NCBI GenBank assembly: GCA_021604565.1
Contig: BQJF01000005.1
Location: 30,004-94,003, forward strand
Source: Minwuia thermotolerans
GTDB lineage: Bacteria > Pseudomonadota > Alphaproteobacteria > Minwuiales > Minwuiaceae
Reading direction: 5' to 3'
DNA: 64,000 nucleotides
The notes beneath the pieces were generated by a model that saw nothing but the letters and a program-made list of their open reading frames with translations, had not been told where the DNA came from and searched no databases. Made by a program: the position numbers and the translations under genes. Positions within the stretch are counted from its first letter, which is position 1; the number at the start of each line of letters is the position of its first letter. Of the stretch, positions 33,643-42,678 are shown one piece after another.

Positions 33643-34683
33643 TCACCCGTTCCCGCGCTGCTCCCGCCAGAGGTCGAGCTTTTCCTGGACGGGGCGGTCG
33701 GAGAAGCTGAAGAGGACGGCGTCTTCCTCCGCGTTCAGGCTGTACCAGGCCCAGGACGGCACCACGAAATGGTCGCGGGGGCCGAAGCTGTAGGTCTCGT
33801 CGGCGATGGTGACGGTGCCCGTGCCCTCGACGACGGAGAACACCATGGCATCCGTGGCTCGGTAGGGAACGCCGGCGAAGCCCTTGGGCAGCAACTGCAT
33901 GAAGGTCGCCATGGTCGGGATGGCATGGTCGCCGTTCACCGGGTTGACGTAGCGCAGTTTCAGGCCCTGTGCGGGGTCCCATTCCTCAGTCCGGCGCATG
34001 GTCTCCAGCGCCTCGCGGGTCCGGCTGTAGGGATAGCTGAACACGGGGGAGGTATGGGTCGGCGCAGTATAGCCGTCGGGCAGCATCCCCTGACCATAGC
34101 GGGCCAGCGAATCCCCGACTGGCCGGGCGATGGGCTGGCGGTCCTCGCCCCATTTCTCCACGAAGCTGGCGTCGAACATGGTGATCATCGGGATGTCGAG
34201 GCCGTCCAGCCAGACCATGGGCTCGGCGGAATCATTGCCATGGTCGTGCCAGGTCCAGCTTGGCGTGATGACGAAATCACCGGGCTGCATCAGGGTCTTC
34301 TCGCCATCGACAGCCGTATAGGCACCGCTGCCCTCCACCACGAAGCGCAGCGCTGACTGGCTATGACGGTGAGCCGGTGCGACCTCACCCGGCAGGATGA
34401 GCTGCAGACCGGCGTAGAGCGAGGTGGTGATCTTAGCCTCGCCCGGCATGCCGGGGTTCTCCAGGATCAGTACACGGCGCTCCGCCTCCTTCGCCGTGAT
34501 CAGGTCGCCGGAGGCCATGATGTGCGGGCGGATCTCGTCATAGCGCCAGAGGGCAGGGCGGACCCGGCTCTTCGGCTCCTTCGTGATCAGGTCGTGCAGC
34601 ACCTCCCACAGGGGCGCCATGTTGAGGGGGCGGATCTCGTCATAGAATCCTTCCCGCCGTTGCTGTTGCGCCTGATCCGGCAT
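33643..34683 (-). CDS. Gentisate 1,2-dioxygenase family (bicupin)
   Basis: The protein has 346 residues. ATG at 34683 follows GGGGAGAG; 31 extra codons upstream lack similarity. Two cupin domains are seen: the N-terminal one with AHRHSQSALRFVVEG and PSWTWHDHGN (iron-binding His residues), and a degenerate C-terminal one with VVEGTGTVTI. It opens the ring of gentisate to maleylpyruvate with Fe(II) and O2. No maleylpyruvate isomerase or hydrolase is adjacent. Family members also act on salicylate or hydroxynaphthoate, so the substrate is not certain. Confidence 0.9.
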   Translation of the reverse strand: MPDQAQQQRREGFYDEIRPLNMAPLWEVLHDLITKEPKSRVRPALWRYDEIRPHIMASGDLITAKEAERRVLILENPGMPGEAKITTSLYAGLQLILPGEVAPAHRHSQSALRFVVEGSGAYTAVDGEKTLMQPGDFVITPSWTWHDHGNDSAEPMVWLDGLDIPMITMFDASFVEKWGEDRQPIARPVGDSLARYGQGMLPDGYTAPTHTSPVFSYPYSRTREALETMRRTEEWDPAQGLKLRYVNPVNGDHAIPTMATFMQLLPKGFAGVPYRATDAMVFSVVEGTGTVTIADETYSFGPRDHFVVPSWAWYSLNAEEDAVLFSFSDRPVQEKLDLWREQRGNG

Positions 34684-34820
34684 ATTGCTCTCCCCGGGGA
34701 ATGACTGGTCGTGCGGGTTTGGCCCGCACCGATTGTCTCTGACCTGATCTTCGGCCACAATCCGGCCCTGTTGCAACCTGCTGGCGCACCTGCCGCCCTC
34801 GCCTGAACGGAATTTCCCAC

Positions 34821-35609
34821 GTGTCTGTCATACGCGATATCTCTGCCGGGGTTGGCCTGATGGCCCGCGCACCTGCCGCCTTTCTCGGAATCTGCGTGGT
34901 CGGCGCACTGGTGGAGACCATGCTGGCCCTTGGTGGCTACCTGATGATGGGACCGTTCGTGGTGACGGTATTCGGCGCCTACATGCTGATCGTGCTGGCG
35001 ACAGAGGTTTGTCTCGGCGTGACCGTGTTCCGGGCCATCGACTGGCGACCGAAGGCGCCGCAACTGCTGTCGACACTGGTCTCCGGACTGTTGATCTTCA
35101 TCATCTTCATAGTGACCCTGCTGCCGTTCTCGCTGGTCTTCCTGCTGGTCGCCGCGCCGCCCCTGCCTGCCGAACCGGCGCAGTCGGCGGAGGAGATGGA
35201 GGCGATGTTCGGCGGCTTCCTGGAGCAGTTGCTGTCCAATCCGACCAGCGTGGCCTTCATGGTGGCGGGGACGGTTACCGTCCTGGCCTTCGCCGCCTCC
35301 CGGTTCGCCATGGTGCCGGTGATCTCCATCGCCTGGCAGCTCGACTTCACGGAGGCCCGGAAGCGCCACGCGGAGCGGTTCATGGGCCTGCGCTGGCGTC
35401 TGTTCCGGGCCTTTCTGGTTCTGCTTGGCCTGTCGTTCCTGATCAGCTTTGCCGCGGGTGAGGTCATTGGCGGACCGCCGGGCCTGCTGCTGGGCGGCCT
35501 GGCCGACTGGATCATCGGTCTCGCCCTGCCGATCTCCGTCGCCGCCGCGGTGCTCTATGACAGCGCCATGAGCCAGCAGGGTTCGTCTGCAGCGGGTGAT
35601 GCCGAATGA
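34821..35609 (+). CDS. Multipass membrane protein, first of three tandem paralogs
   Basis: The protein has 262 residues and starts at GTG. About five or six hydrophobic segments; no known family recognised. A conserved stretch, SRFAMVPVISIAWQLDFTEA then RRLF-type RAFLVLLG, recurs in the next two genes (SRYALIPLIV..., SRFALIPIMI...), so the three are tandem paralogs. Stop and next start overlap (ATGA). Divergent from gentisate dioxygenase. Function unknown; transport or membrane stress are only guesses. Confidence 0.75.
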   Translation: MSVIRDISAGVGLMARAPAAFLGICVVGALVETMLALGGYLMMGPFVVTVFGAYMLIVLATEVCLGVTVFRAIDWRPKAPQLLSTLVSGLLIFIIFIVTLLPFSLVFLLVAAPPLPAEPAQSAEEMEAMFGGFLEQLLSNPTSVAFMVAGTVTVLAFAASRFAMVPVISIAWQLDFTEARKRHAERFMGLRWRLFRAFLVLLGLSFLISFAAGEVIGGPPGLLLGGLADWIIGLALPISVAAAVLYDSAMSQQGSSAAGDAE

Positions 35610-36454
35610 GCATCGTCATGCAGGACCTGAAAGGTGGGCTGGCCGTTGTCCGCTCCGTGCAGGTCGCTGTGGTGGTATTCCTGGTATTCGCTACCGGTGT
35701 CGAGTTGGCGGCCGAGGCGCTGTCGGAGGGGATATTGTCGGAAGGGCTTCCGGACCTTCCGTTCGGTTCTATCTGGCTGAGTTTCGTCCTGGTTTCCTGG
35801 GTCGTGCCGCTTTTCACCACGTTCCTGCTTGCCCTGTTCATGATCGAAATTGCGGCAATTGGCGGAGATCGGGTTGCGGGCAAGGAGGCTCGCATGCATC
35901 TGGTGTTCAGGGGGCGTGTTGCCTGGTCGTTGTTCCTGGCGTGTGTGTTCAGCCTGTTGATCGTGATGCTGCTCACCTGGCTGCTTTCCGCGTTCCAGGG
36001 CGTGATCGGGTGGTCTTTGCTGGGTGATGCGATGCGGCAGGGGAACGGCAACGGGGACATGGCAGGCACGCTTTCCACAATCCGGACCGTCGGGGCGGTC
36101 AACCAGTTGCTTGTCCTGATCGCGGTGGCATTCGGTGTCTCCCGCTATGCGCTGATCCCTCTGATTGTCCGCCATCGCGATGTCAGCTTCGGCGAGGCAT
36201 GGACTATCCAGAATCACGGGTTCGACAATTCCCATGGGAATGTCCGCAACCGTTTCTTCCGCGTCTTCCTGGCGCTGCTGGTGCTGGATGGTCTGTTCGC
36301 GCTCGCGGTGGCGCAGGTGACTTCAATTGACCTGATCTCGATCCTGCTCGTCTATCCGATGGGGATCCTGCTGATCATTGTCGTTCCGACCGGGATACTG
36401 ACCCATATGGTCCGCAGCCAGCCCAGGTCGGATGACGGGGCCGCGACTACTTAA
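35606..36454 (+). CDS. Multipass membrane protein, second tandem paralog
   Basis: The protein has 282 residues and is ATGA-coupled to the first paralog. The N-terminus MQDLKGGLAVVRSVQ matches MNDVRGGLSIIRHVQ of the third copy. About six hydrophobic helices. Near residue 185 is SRYALIPLIVRHRDVSFGEAW, then NRFFRVFLALLVLDG. The C-terminus THMVRSQ also matches THMVHRH of the third copy. No enzyme motif is visible. The conserved polar loop between two helices may be the functional part of the family. Confidence 0.75.
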   Translation: MSIVMQDLKGGLAVVRSVQVAVVVFLVFATGVELAAEALSEGILSEGLPDLPFGSIWLSFVLVSWVVPLFTTFLLALFMIEIAAIGGDRVAGKEARMHLVFRGRVAWSLFLACVFSLLIVMLLTWLLSAFQGVIGWSLLGDAMRQGNGNGDMAGTLSTIRTVGAVNQLLVLIAVAFGVSRYALIPLIVRHRDVSFGEAWTIQNHGFDNSHGNVRNRFFRVFLALLVLDGLFALAVAQVTSIDLISILLVYPMGILLIIVVPTGILTHMVRSQPRSDDGAATT

Positions 36455-36497
36455 GCCAGAAGGCCCAGCGCCAGAACCTCGACGTGGAGCAACAGTC

Positions 36498-38126
36498 GTG
36501 CGTGAGTTCATGAATGATGTCCGGGGCGGCTTGTCGATCATTCGACACGTCCAAAGGCCAGTTGCGATACTTGTTGTTCTGGTAACTGTTGTCGATTTTG
36601 GCCTGGCCCCGCGCGACTCGACATATCTTCAAGATTCTGTTGTCCAAAAATTCATTCTGGAGAATCAGGGCATCGGGGTCGCGTTCAGCTTCCTGATCGT
36701 GATTGCGGCTTTGATAGTCCCAATCTTCTACACTGTCGAATTTGCTCGTATCGGAGCGGAACGGCGTTCTGGATCAGGAACGCGGCTTCGGTATTTCCCC
36801 AATTTTAAATTGATCTGGGTATCCGTATTTTTGTTGCTTGTTTCCATTGTCGTGATGATTTTCATTTTAATTGCCATTTATTTCATATATGTGCTTCTTC
36901 ATGCAGCTGCCCCAAGATTCATTTTTGCTTATAATTATATTTCTGAACTTCTTCCGTTTACCATTTCCAATCCAGTCATAACTGTATTTGACTCAATTTC
37001 GTTGCTTGTCCAATTTCTGTCATTGACTGCGATTGTGTTTCTGGTTTCTAGATTTGCACTGATTCCGATCATGATCTGGAATCAGGACCTGGCCTTCAGG
37101 ACTGCCTGGCGTCGTCAGATTGATGTGTTCGACCAATACAGGGGAAGTGTAAGGGCGCGTTTCTTCTGGATATTTCTCGGATTGAGCATCCTCGCTGTCG
37201 GCTTTGATCTGTTCGTGGCGATGGTGCTGCGGGAAGGCTGGGCGGCGCAGTTGCTCATGGTACCCGTTTCATTCATCTTGCTCGTTGTTTTTCCCGTTGC
37301 GGTTCTGACACATATGGTTCACCGGCATCCCGCGCCGGAACCCGTTGTGGACGATACCGCGCGGACTGATGACGTGTCCCCGGGGAGGGGGAATGAAATG
37401 AATGCACTGAACCACTTCGAAAAGGTCGCGGCACACGCCGCCGCCGACATCTCGTACACGCCGGAGGAGGCCATTGTCTCCCGCCGCTCGGTGCGGGGGT
37501 TCCTGCCTGATCCGGTGCCGATGGACCTGGTGCGGCATATTCTGGAGGTCTCGGCGCGGGCGCCTTCGGGAACGAACATGCAGCCCTGGCAGGGACATGT
37601 GATGGTCGGCGCGAAGCTGAAGGCGCTGTGTGATGCCGTGCGCGATGCTCACTTCAACAGTCCGGAGGGGCACGAGAAGGAGTACAAGTACTATCCCGAT
37701 GCCTTCTTCGAGCCCTTCCTGGGGCGGCGACGCAAGGTCGGGTTGGATCTCTACAAGCTGGCTGGCGTTGCCAAGGGCGATACGGCGAAGATGCGGGAGC
37801 AATCTGGCCGCAACTACCTGTTCTTCGATGCCCCCGTCGGCATGATGTTCACCATCGACAAGCGGCTGGAGATCGGTAGCTGGCTCGACTACGGCATGTT
37901 CCTGCAGAACATCATGACCGTGGCCCGGCAGTATGGTTTGCACACCTGCCCGCAGGCGGCCTGGCCGACGTACCACACGGTGATCAAGCAGCAGCTTGGC
38001 ATTGCGGACGACCAGACAGTCGTCTGCGGCCTTGCCCTCGGCTACGAGGACACCTCGCTGGTGGAGAATACCCTGCGGACGGAGCGGGAACCGGTGGATG
38101 GCTTCATGACCTTCCACACGGACTGA
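36498..38126 (+). CDS. Third membrane paralog in frame with a nitroreductase (fusion or overlapping genes)
   Basis: One frame is open throughout. GTG at 36498 (VREFMNDVRGG) has GGAG 8 bases upstream, which is better than the ATG at 36432. Residues 1-278 are the membrane paralog, with SRFALIPIMIWNQDLAFRTAW and FWIFLGLSIL. From residue 301 (MNALNHFEK, 37398) follows a full nitroreductase: RRSVRGFLPDPVP, SARAPSGTNMQPWQ for FMN, and HTCPQAAW. An FMN reductase on a membrane anchor is possible, but a strong ribosome site before 37398 suggests the 242-residue nitroreductase is also, or only, made alone. The first half is AT-rich (36600-37060). Confidence 0.75.
   Translation: MREFMNDVRGGLSIIRHVQRPVAILVVLVTVVDFGLAPRDSTYLQDSVVQKFILENQGIGVAFSFLIVIAALIVPIFYTVEFARIGAERRSGSGTRLRYFPNFKLIWVSVFLLLVSIVVMIFILIAIYFIYVLLHAAAPRFIFAYNYISELLPFTISNPVITVFDSISLLVQFLSLTAIVFLVSRFALIPIMIWNQDLAFRTAWRRQIDVFDQYRGSVRARFFWIFLGLSILAVGFDLFVAMVLREGWAAQLLMVPVSFILLVVFPVAVLTHMVHRHPAPEPVVDDTARTDDVSPGRGNEMNALNHFEKVAAHAAADISYTPEEAIVSRRSVRGFLPDPVPMDLVRHILEVSARAPSGTNMQPWQGHVMVGAKLKALCDAVRDAHFNSPEGHEKEYKYYPDAFFEPFLGRRRKVGLDLYKLAGVAKGDTAKMREQSGRNYLFFDAPVGMMFTIDKRLEIGSWLDYGMFLQNIMTVARQYGLHTCPQAAWPTYHTVIKQQLGIADDQTVVCGLALGYEDTSLVENTLRTEREPVDGFMTFHTD
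37381..37400 (+). promoter_or_regulatory. Internal ribosome site and ATG for nitroreductase
   Basis: CGGGGAGGGGG sits 6 bases before ATG 37398, inside the open frame shared with the membrane paralog. This is among the strongest ribosome sites here and gives a nitroreductase of normal length. Confidence 0.6.
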
Positions 38127-38146
38127 CGTCCGGGAAACGATCAGCT

Positions 38147-38659
38147 TCAGACCGGGTTTCTGGCGAAGGCGTTCAGTTCACGTGGTGAACGGATGCGGAT
38201 GATGCGCTTGCTTCGGTTGTGCAGGTTGATTTCGGCCAGCAGCCTGGGCCGCATCGTCCGGTGCAGCCACCACATCATCCGGTAGAGACGGACCGTCACC
38301 GGCCACATGCGGCAGCCTTCAGGCCCATCCGGGCGACCGCGAAAGATCGACCTGACCTGCCGCTTCGTGGCCCACCAGAAATGCACCAGGATCGGGTGAT
38401 CGACGAGGATGATGGTGTCCGCAGCATCTATGCGCGCCAGAACGGATTCCCAGCTGCCGTAGCCGTCGATCAGCCATCTATCCTGCGCGATCAGATCACT
38501 GTGCTGTTCCGCATATTCCTCCGGCGGTGTCGGCACCCATCCTGGTTGCCACTGTATTCGGTCGATCGCCGCATAGGGCAGACCATGCACGGCACAGATT
38601 GCCGCGCACATGGTTGACTTTCCACCACCCGCATTGCCGATCACCATCACTCGGGTCAT
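38147..38659 (-). CDS. P-loop ATPase / adenylate-kinase-like protein
   Basis: The protein has 170 residues. Walker A GNAGGGKST at residues 8-16, then LIDGYGSW near 65 and DTIILVDHP near 82. It resembles the small 'topology modulation'/FlaR-like kinases of the AK fold. A C-terminal region is Arg-rich. The target is not known. It is 14 bases upstream of the LLM gene's stop side and convergent with nitroreductase. Confidence 0.8.
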   Translation of the reverse strand: MTRVMVIGNAGGGKSTMCAAICAVHGLPYAAIDRIQWQPGWVPTPPEEYAEQHSDLIAQDRWLIDGYGSWESVLARIDAADTIILVDHPILVHFWWATKRQVRSIFRGRPDGPEGCRMWPVTVRLYRMMWWLHRTMRPRLLAEINLHNRSKRIIRIRSPRELNAFARNPV

Positions 38660-38673
38660 GCGTCGATGCTGCC

Positions 38674-39918
38674 TCAGTCGTCCCCGGCAGCGGCCTTCTG
38701 CGCGGCTTCCTTCTCCGCCATCTGTGCCTTGAGCTGTTCCGGCGTCAGGCGAACAATGTCCTCGTTCTGATGGCTGTAGATGTCGTAGCCGTCGGTGGTC
38801 AGTTCCTCCAGCACGATGCGACCGGCAAGCACGTCCTGCTTCCAGGCTTCCTGCGCTTCCCGCTCCGCATGGAACTCGGGCATGACCTCCCGCGCGAACA
38901 ACTCGTAGCTCTTGCAGATGTCCTCGTGACTGGTCCGGCCCGCCTGTGCCACCAGGATGATCTGGTCGACATGGGCATCGGCGAACATGCGCAGTTTCTT
39001 GCGCAGGGTTGCGGGGCTGCCGACCAGAGCGTTGGCCAGTGCGTCCTTCGCCTTGTCGGTGTTGCGCCAGTCCTGATAGGCGGCCCAGAGATCACTCTTG
39101 CCCGGCGCATCGACCCCCATCCGCCCGTAATAGGAAAGGGCGAAGATGAAGAAGGTCCAGCCTGACGCCTTCTCGATGGCTTCCTCGTCCGTCTCCGCAC
39201 AGAAGAAGCCGTTGGCTACTGCCACGTTGGGGTTGATCGGATAGTCGGTCAGCTTCTGCTGTCGGTGCAGCAGGTTGTTGTAGTAGCGATGCACCCAGGC
39301 CTGCGCCGCATCGGCATTGACGAAGCTGAAGCCCAGCGCCCCCATGCCCCACTCACCGGCCTTGCCGATGGTCTGGATGTTGGAACAGGCCACCCACAGC
39401 GGCGGATGCGGCTTCTGGATCGGCTTCGGCACCACGTTGCGGGCGGGGAACTTGAAGAATTCCCCCTCGAACGACCAGTCCGTCTTGGTGAACATGGGGA
39501 TGATGGCTCGCACGGCCTCCTCCCAGCGGTCACGCTTGGACCGGACCTGAACCCCGAAGGGATGCAGTTCCGCCGGACCTGCGCCTTCGCCCAGTCCCAG
39601 TTCCACCCGCCCGCCGGTCAGCAGGTCGAGGGTCGAGACCTTCTCCGCCACCCGGTGCGGCTGATTCGTGGTGATCTGGACGATGCCATGGCCGAGGCGG
39701 ATGTTCTTCGTGCGCTGGCTGGCCGCGCCCAGGAACACCTCGGGCGCGGAGGCATGTGAATATTCCTCCAGGAAATGATGCTCCACGACCCAGGCGTGAT
39801 CATAGCCCAGGCTGTCCGCCAGCTCGATCTGGTCGAGGGATTCGTTGATGGTCCGCTGTTCGCTCCTGTCATCCCAGGGGCGCGGAATCTGATGCTCGTA
39901 GAAAATACCGAATTTCAT
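38674..39918 (-). CDS. LLM class flavin-dependent oxidoreductase
   Basis: The protein has 414 residues. The luciferase-like fold is indicated by FYEHQIPRPW at the start, LGYDHAWVVEHHF near residue 38, RLGHGIVQITTNQPHRVAEK near 75 and LTGGRVELGLGEGAGP near 98. GGGAGGA precedes the ATG. It differs from the 14742 protein and they are not recent copies. FMNH2/O2 oxidation of an unknown organic is likely. It is divergent from the CoA-transferase across only 60 bases. Confidence 0.88.
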   Translation of the reverse strand: MKFGIFYEHQIPRPWDDRSEQRTINESLDQIELADSLGYDHAWVVEHHFLEEYSHASAPEVFLGAASQRTKNIRLGHGIVQITTNQPHRVAEKVSTLDLLTGGRVELGLGEGAGPAELHPFGVQVRSKRDRWEEAVRAIIPMFTKTDWSFEGEFFKFPARNVVPKPIQKPHPPLWVACSNIQTIGKAGEWGMGALGFSFVNADAAQAWVHRYYNNLLHRQQKLTDYPINPNVAVANGFFCAETDEEAIEKASGWTFFIFALSYYGRMGVDAPGKSDLWAAYQDWRNTDKAKDALANALVGSPATLRKKLRMFADAHVDQIILVAQAGRTSHEDICKSYELFAREVMPEFHAEREAQEAWKQDVLAGRIVLEELTTDGYDIYSHQNEDIVRLTPEQLKAQMAEKEAAQKAAAGDD

Positions 39919-39978
39919 CGCGTTGTCCTCCCACGGCGTCGAATGTAACCTCCCGTCGCGTTGATGGGGAGGGATTCA

Positions 39979-41262
39979 ATGACCGAATGGCTGAATGGCA
40001 GCGATGCAGTACGCCGGATACCAGCGGGCAGTACAGTCTATGTCCAGGGCGGACCTGGGGAGCCGACGGAGCTTGTTGCGGCCATGGCGGCGGATGCGGA
40101 CTGTGGCGATGGCTGCACCTTCGTGTCGGTCTGTGTGCCGGGGGTGAACCGCACGGACTACAGCCAGTTGCACGGGAACGCGCGCGGCATCGGCTTCTTC
40201 GGGACGCCGCAGACAGCGGATTCGCTGTTGAGCGGGCGCATGTCCCTGATCCCGAAGCAGTACCATGGTCTCTATCGCTATCTGGAGCAGGTTCTGGACG
40301 TCGATGTGGCGATCATCCAGGTCGGGCCTGCGCGCGCCGATGGCAGCTACCCGCACGGTCTTGGCGTGGACAGCCAGCCCGCCGTGCTGGACAAGGCGAA
40401 GCTGGTGATCGCGGAGGTCAACCGCGCGATGCCGGTCGGCGGCAGTGCGGCACCGGTGCCCGCCAGCCGGATCGACATTGCGGTGGAGGTGGATCATCCC
40501 GCGCTGGAGCTGCGGGTGGGCGCTGTGACAGAGGATGTCCAGAACGTCGCGAACCATGTCACGTCGCTGATCCATGACGGCGACTGCATCCAGATCGGCA
40601 TCGGCACCTTGCCGATCGCGGTCCTGCGCGGGCTCGTGACCAAGAACGATCTGGGCGTCCATTCGGGAATGCTGGCCGACGGCATGCCGGAACTGATCGA
40701 CGGCGGCAACATGAATGGCCGCCGCAAGACCATCGACACAGGCATCATGCTCGGTGGCGTCAGCATGGGTTCTCAGGCGCTCTATGACTGGACCGTCGGG
40801 CGGCAGGACATTGTCTACAAGCCCATCAGCTATACCCACGACTCGGCGCTGATCGGACAGATTGACAATTTCGTCTCGATCAATTCGGGATTGGAGATCG
40901 ACCTGTTCGGCCAGTTGAATGCGGAGACACTGAAAGGCAAGCAGGTCTCCGGCACCGGGGGATCGGTGGACTTCATGCGCGGTGCCGCACGCAGCCGCGG
41001 CGGGCGCTCCATCGTCGCCATGACGGCGACTGCGGCAGGGGGCCGGATCAGCCGCATCGTTCCGGCCATCGACCCGGGCAGTGTGGTCACCGGACTGCGC
41101 ACCGATATTGACCATGTGGTGACGGAAAATGGCGTGGCGAACCTGCGGAACCTGCCGGTGCACCATCGCCCCGCCGCGCTGATCGAGATCGCGGGGCCTG
41201 ATTTCCGGGACAGCCTGCGTGACGCCTGGCGCGACATGGCAAAGGGCCGCTGGCCTGCCTGA
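39979..41262 (+). CDS. Acetyl-CoA hydrolase / CoA-transferase (4-hydroxybutyrate CoA-transferase-like)
   Basis: The protein has 427 residues. ATG at 39979 has GGGGAGGG 5 bases upstream. The family I CoA-transferase fold is seen in IQIGIGTLPIAVLRGL near residue 200, NSGLEIDLFGQLNAE near 302 with the likely catalytic Glu, SGTGGSVDFMRGA near 326, and VVTENGVANLR near 383. It moves CoA between short acyl groups or hydrolyses it. Its stop shares one base with the next start (TGATG). Confidence 0.9.
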   Translation: MTEWLNGSDAVRRIPAGSTVYVQGGPGEPTELVAAMAADADCGDGCTFVSVCVPGVNRTDYSQLHGNARGIGFFGTPQTADSLLSGRMSLIPKQYHGLYRYLEQVLDVDVAIIQVGPARADGSYPHGLGVDSQPAVLDKAKLVIAEVNRAMPVGGSAAPVPASRIDIAVEVDHPALELRVGAVTEDVQNVANHVTSLIHDGDCIQIGIGTLPIAVLRGLVTKNDLGVHSGMLADGMPELIDGGNMNGRRKTIDTGIMLGGVSMGSQALYDWTVGRQDIVYKPISYTHDSALIGQIDNFVSINSGLEIDLFGQLNAETLKGKQVSGTGGSVDFMRGAARSRGGRSIVAMTATAAGGRISRIVPAIDPGSVVTGLRTDIDHVVTENGVANLRNLPVHHRPAALIEIAGPDFRDSLRDAWRDMAKGRWPA

Positions 41263-41927
41263 TGGATACGGTTCTGTCAGTGGAGGCGGCGCGGGCGCAT
41301 TACGATGCGCTCGGTCAGGGCCAGGACAGGGAGATGCGCTACGCGGAGGCGGCATTCTCCCGCCTGATCGGCGCCGTCGAGTTCTCTGCTGTCCGGTCGG
41401 TTGTGGAGCTCGGACCGGGGACGGGGATGCTGGCCGCGCGACTGCTGCGCGATTGCCTGGACTCTGAAGCGACCTGGCTGGGGCTGGATATCAGCCCGGG
41501 AATGCGCACACTGGCGGCGGAACGGCTTGCCGGTTTCGGGGGCAGGGTCAGGCTGGATGACTGTGCGGGCGACGGCAGGCTGGCATTGCCAGACGCCTCG
41601 ACCGACCTTGTTGTCGCGACCTATGTCCTGGACCTGTTGTCGCCCACAGCCATCGCCCGGTTCCTGGAGGATGCAGCGCGTATCCTGAAACCGGGAGGCC
41701 AACTGGCCGTTGCCGGTCTGGCACCCGGCACCTTCAGCCATGCTGGGCTGACCATGACGGTCTGGACCCTGGTGCAGCGCGTGGCACCGCGCCTGGTCGG
41801 CGGCTGTCGTCCGGTCCGTCTGGAGCAGCGGCTGGACCCGCAGGTCTGGCAGCCCTCGCACCGAAGCCGTGTCACCGCAGGGGGCATTCCCTCGTCCGTG
41901 CTGGTCGCAAGGCTTCACGGCGGGTGA
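41262..41927 (+). CDS. Class I SAM-dependent methyltransferase
   Basis: The protein has 221 residues. SAM motif I VVELGPGTGM near residue 47, followed by LGLDISPGM and a post-motif segment ATYVLDLLSP and LKPGGQLAVAG. These are usual for UbiE/Methyltransf_11-like enzymes. The substrate cannot be told. It is coupled to the CoA-transferase by a one-base overlap. The start has no separate strong ribosome site. Confidence 0.85.
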   Translation: MDTVLSVEAARAHYDALGQGQDREMRYAEAAFSRLIGAVEFSAVRSVVELGPGTGMLAARLLRDCLDSEATWLGLDISPGMRTLAAERLAGFGGRVRLDDCAGDGRLALPDASTDLVVATYVLDLLSPTAIARFLEDAARILKPGGQLAVAGLAPGTFSHAGLTMTVWTLVQRVAPRLVGGCRPVRLEQRLDPQVWQPSHRSRVTAGGIPSSVLVARLHGG

Positions 41928-42036
41928 GCTTCACGTTCTGTCACCAGGTCGTGACGTCCTGATCCGGCTACTGGTCCTGCGACGTATCGCACCCAATCTC
42001 GAATAGCGGGACAGTGCCTGTCCGTTGGAGGGTGTC

Positions 42037-42678
42037 ATGCTGCGCAATCTCGGCCTTGTGGGTCTTGTGGTGATCGTCTTCTGGGGCATCGGCTACCTCT
42101 GGCTGTCGGCAGAGGACGGCACTGCCGAGACCGCATTCCAGCCGGAAGGCCATTTCCGGACCTTCAATGCAGCCTCGATATCGCCGGAGCGGGCCGAGAG
42201 CTACTACGAGAACCTGCGCGGAGACATGGCCGACCGCTACGCTGAGGCGGCCGAAGCCTCAGCGATGAACTACCAGCAGTGGCAGCGATTCAATTCCGCA
42301 CCCTATATCTCGGCCACGCATGGCGACCGTTTCGTCAACAATTTCGGCAACGCCCTGGCCGCAGGGTATGCAGGGGTCCTGCAGGGCGAGACATTGCCGC
42401 CAGGTGCCATTCTGGCCAAGGATGCCTTTGCCGTGACGGCGGGGGAGAAGGTCTTCGCCCAGTCCCTGTTCCTGATGGAGAAGTTGGAGCAGGGGCGCAG
42501 TCCGGCGTTTGCTGACTGGCGCTATGTGATGATCACGGCGGCTGGGGAACTCTACGCCGACTCGCTGGACCCGGATACGGCGGCCAAGGTGACCTTTTGC
42601 CATGACTGTCACGCGGGCGTGGCCGATCAGGACTACCTGTTCTACATCCCGGAGCCGTTTCGCGCCGCCTCCAGATAG
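42037..42678 (+). CDS. Cytochrome P460 family protein
   Basis: The protein has 213 residues. ATG at 42037 has GGAGGG 4 bases before it; a TTG 12 bases earlier is possible but less likely. Residues 5-22 are an uncleaved signal-anchor or signal peptide. WQRFNSAPYISATHGDRFVNN near residue 87 and GAILAKDAFAV match P460. The single heme motif CHDCH (C188-x2-C191-H192) is near the C-terminus, as in P460. Characterised P460 proteins oxidise hydroxylamine; a crosslinking lysine could not be placed. Its 3' end overlaps the NUDIX gene by 37 bases. Confidence 0.85.
   Translation: MLRNLGLVGLVVIVFWGIGYLWLSAEDGTAETAFQPEGHFRTFNAASISPERAESYYENLRGDMADRYAEAAEASAMNYQQWQRFNSAPYISATHGDRFVNNFGNALAAGYAGVLQGETLPPGAILAKDAFAVTAGEKVFAQSLFLMEKLEQGRSPAFADWRYVMITAAGELYADSLDPDTAAKVTFCHDCHAGVADQDYLFYIPEPFRAASR

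Noticed and set aside
39976..41355. 459-codon minus frame opposite the CoA-transferase
   Set aside because: Shadow of a well-conserved enzyme; no motif.
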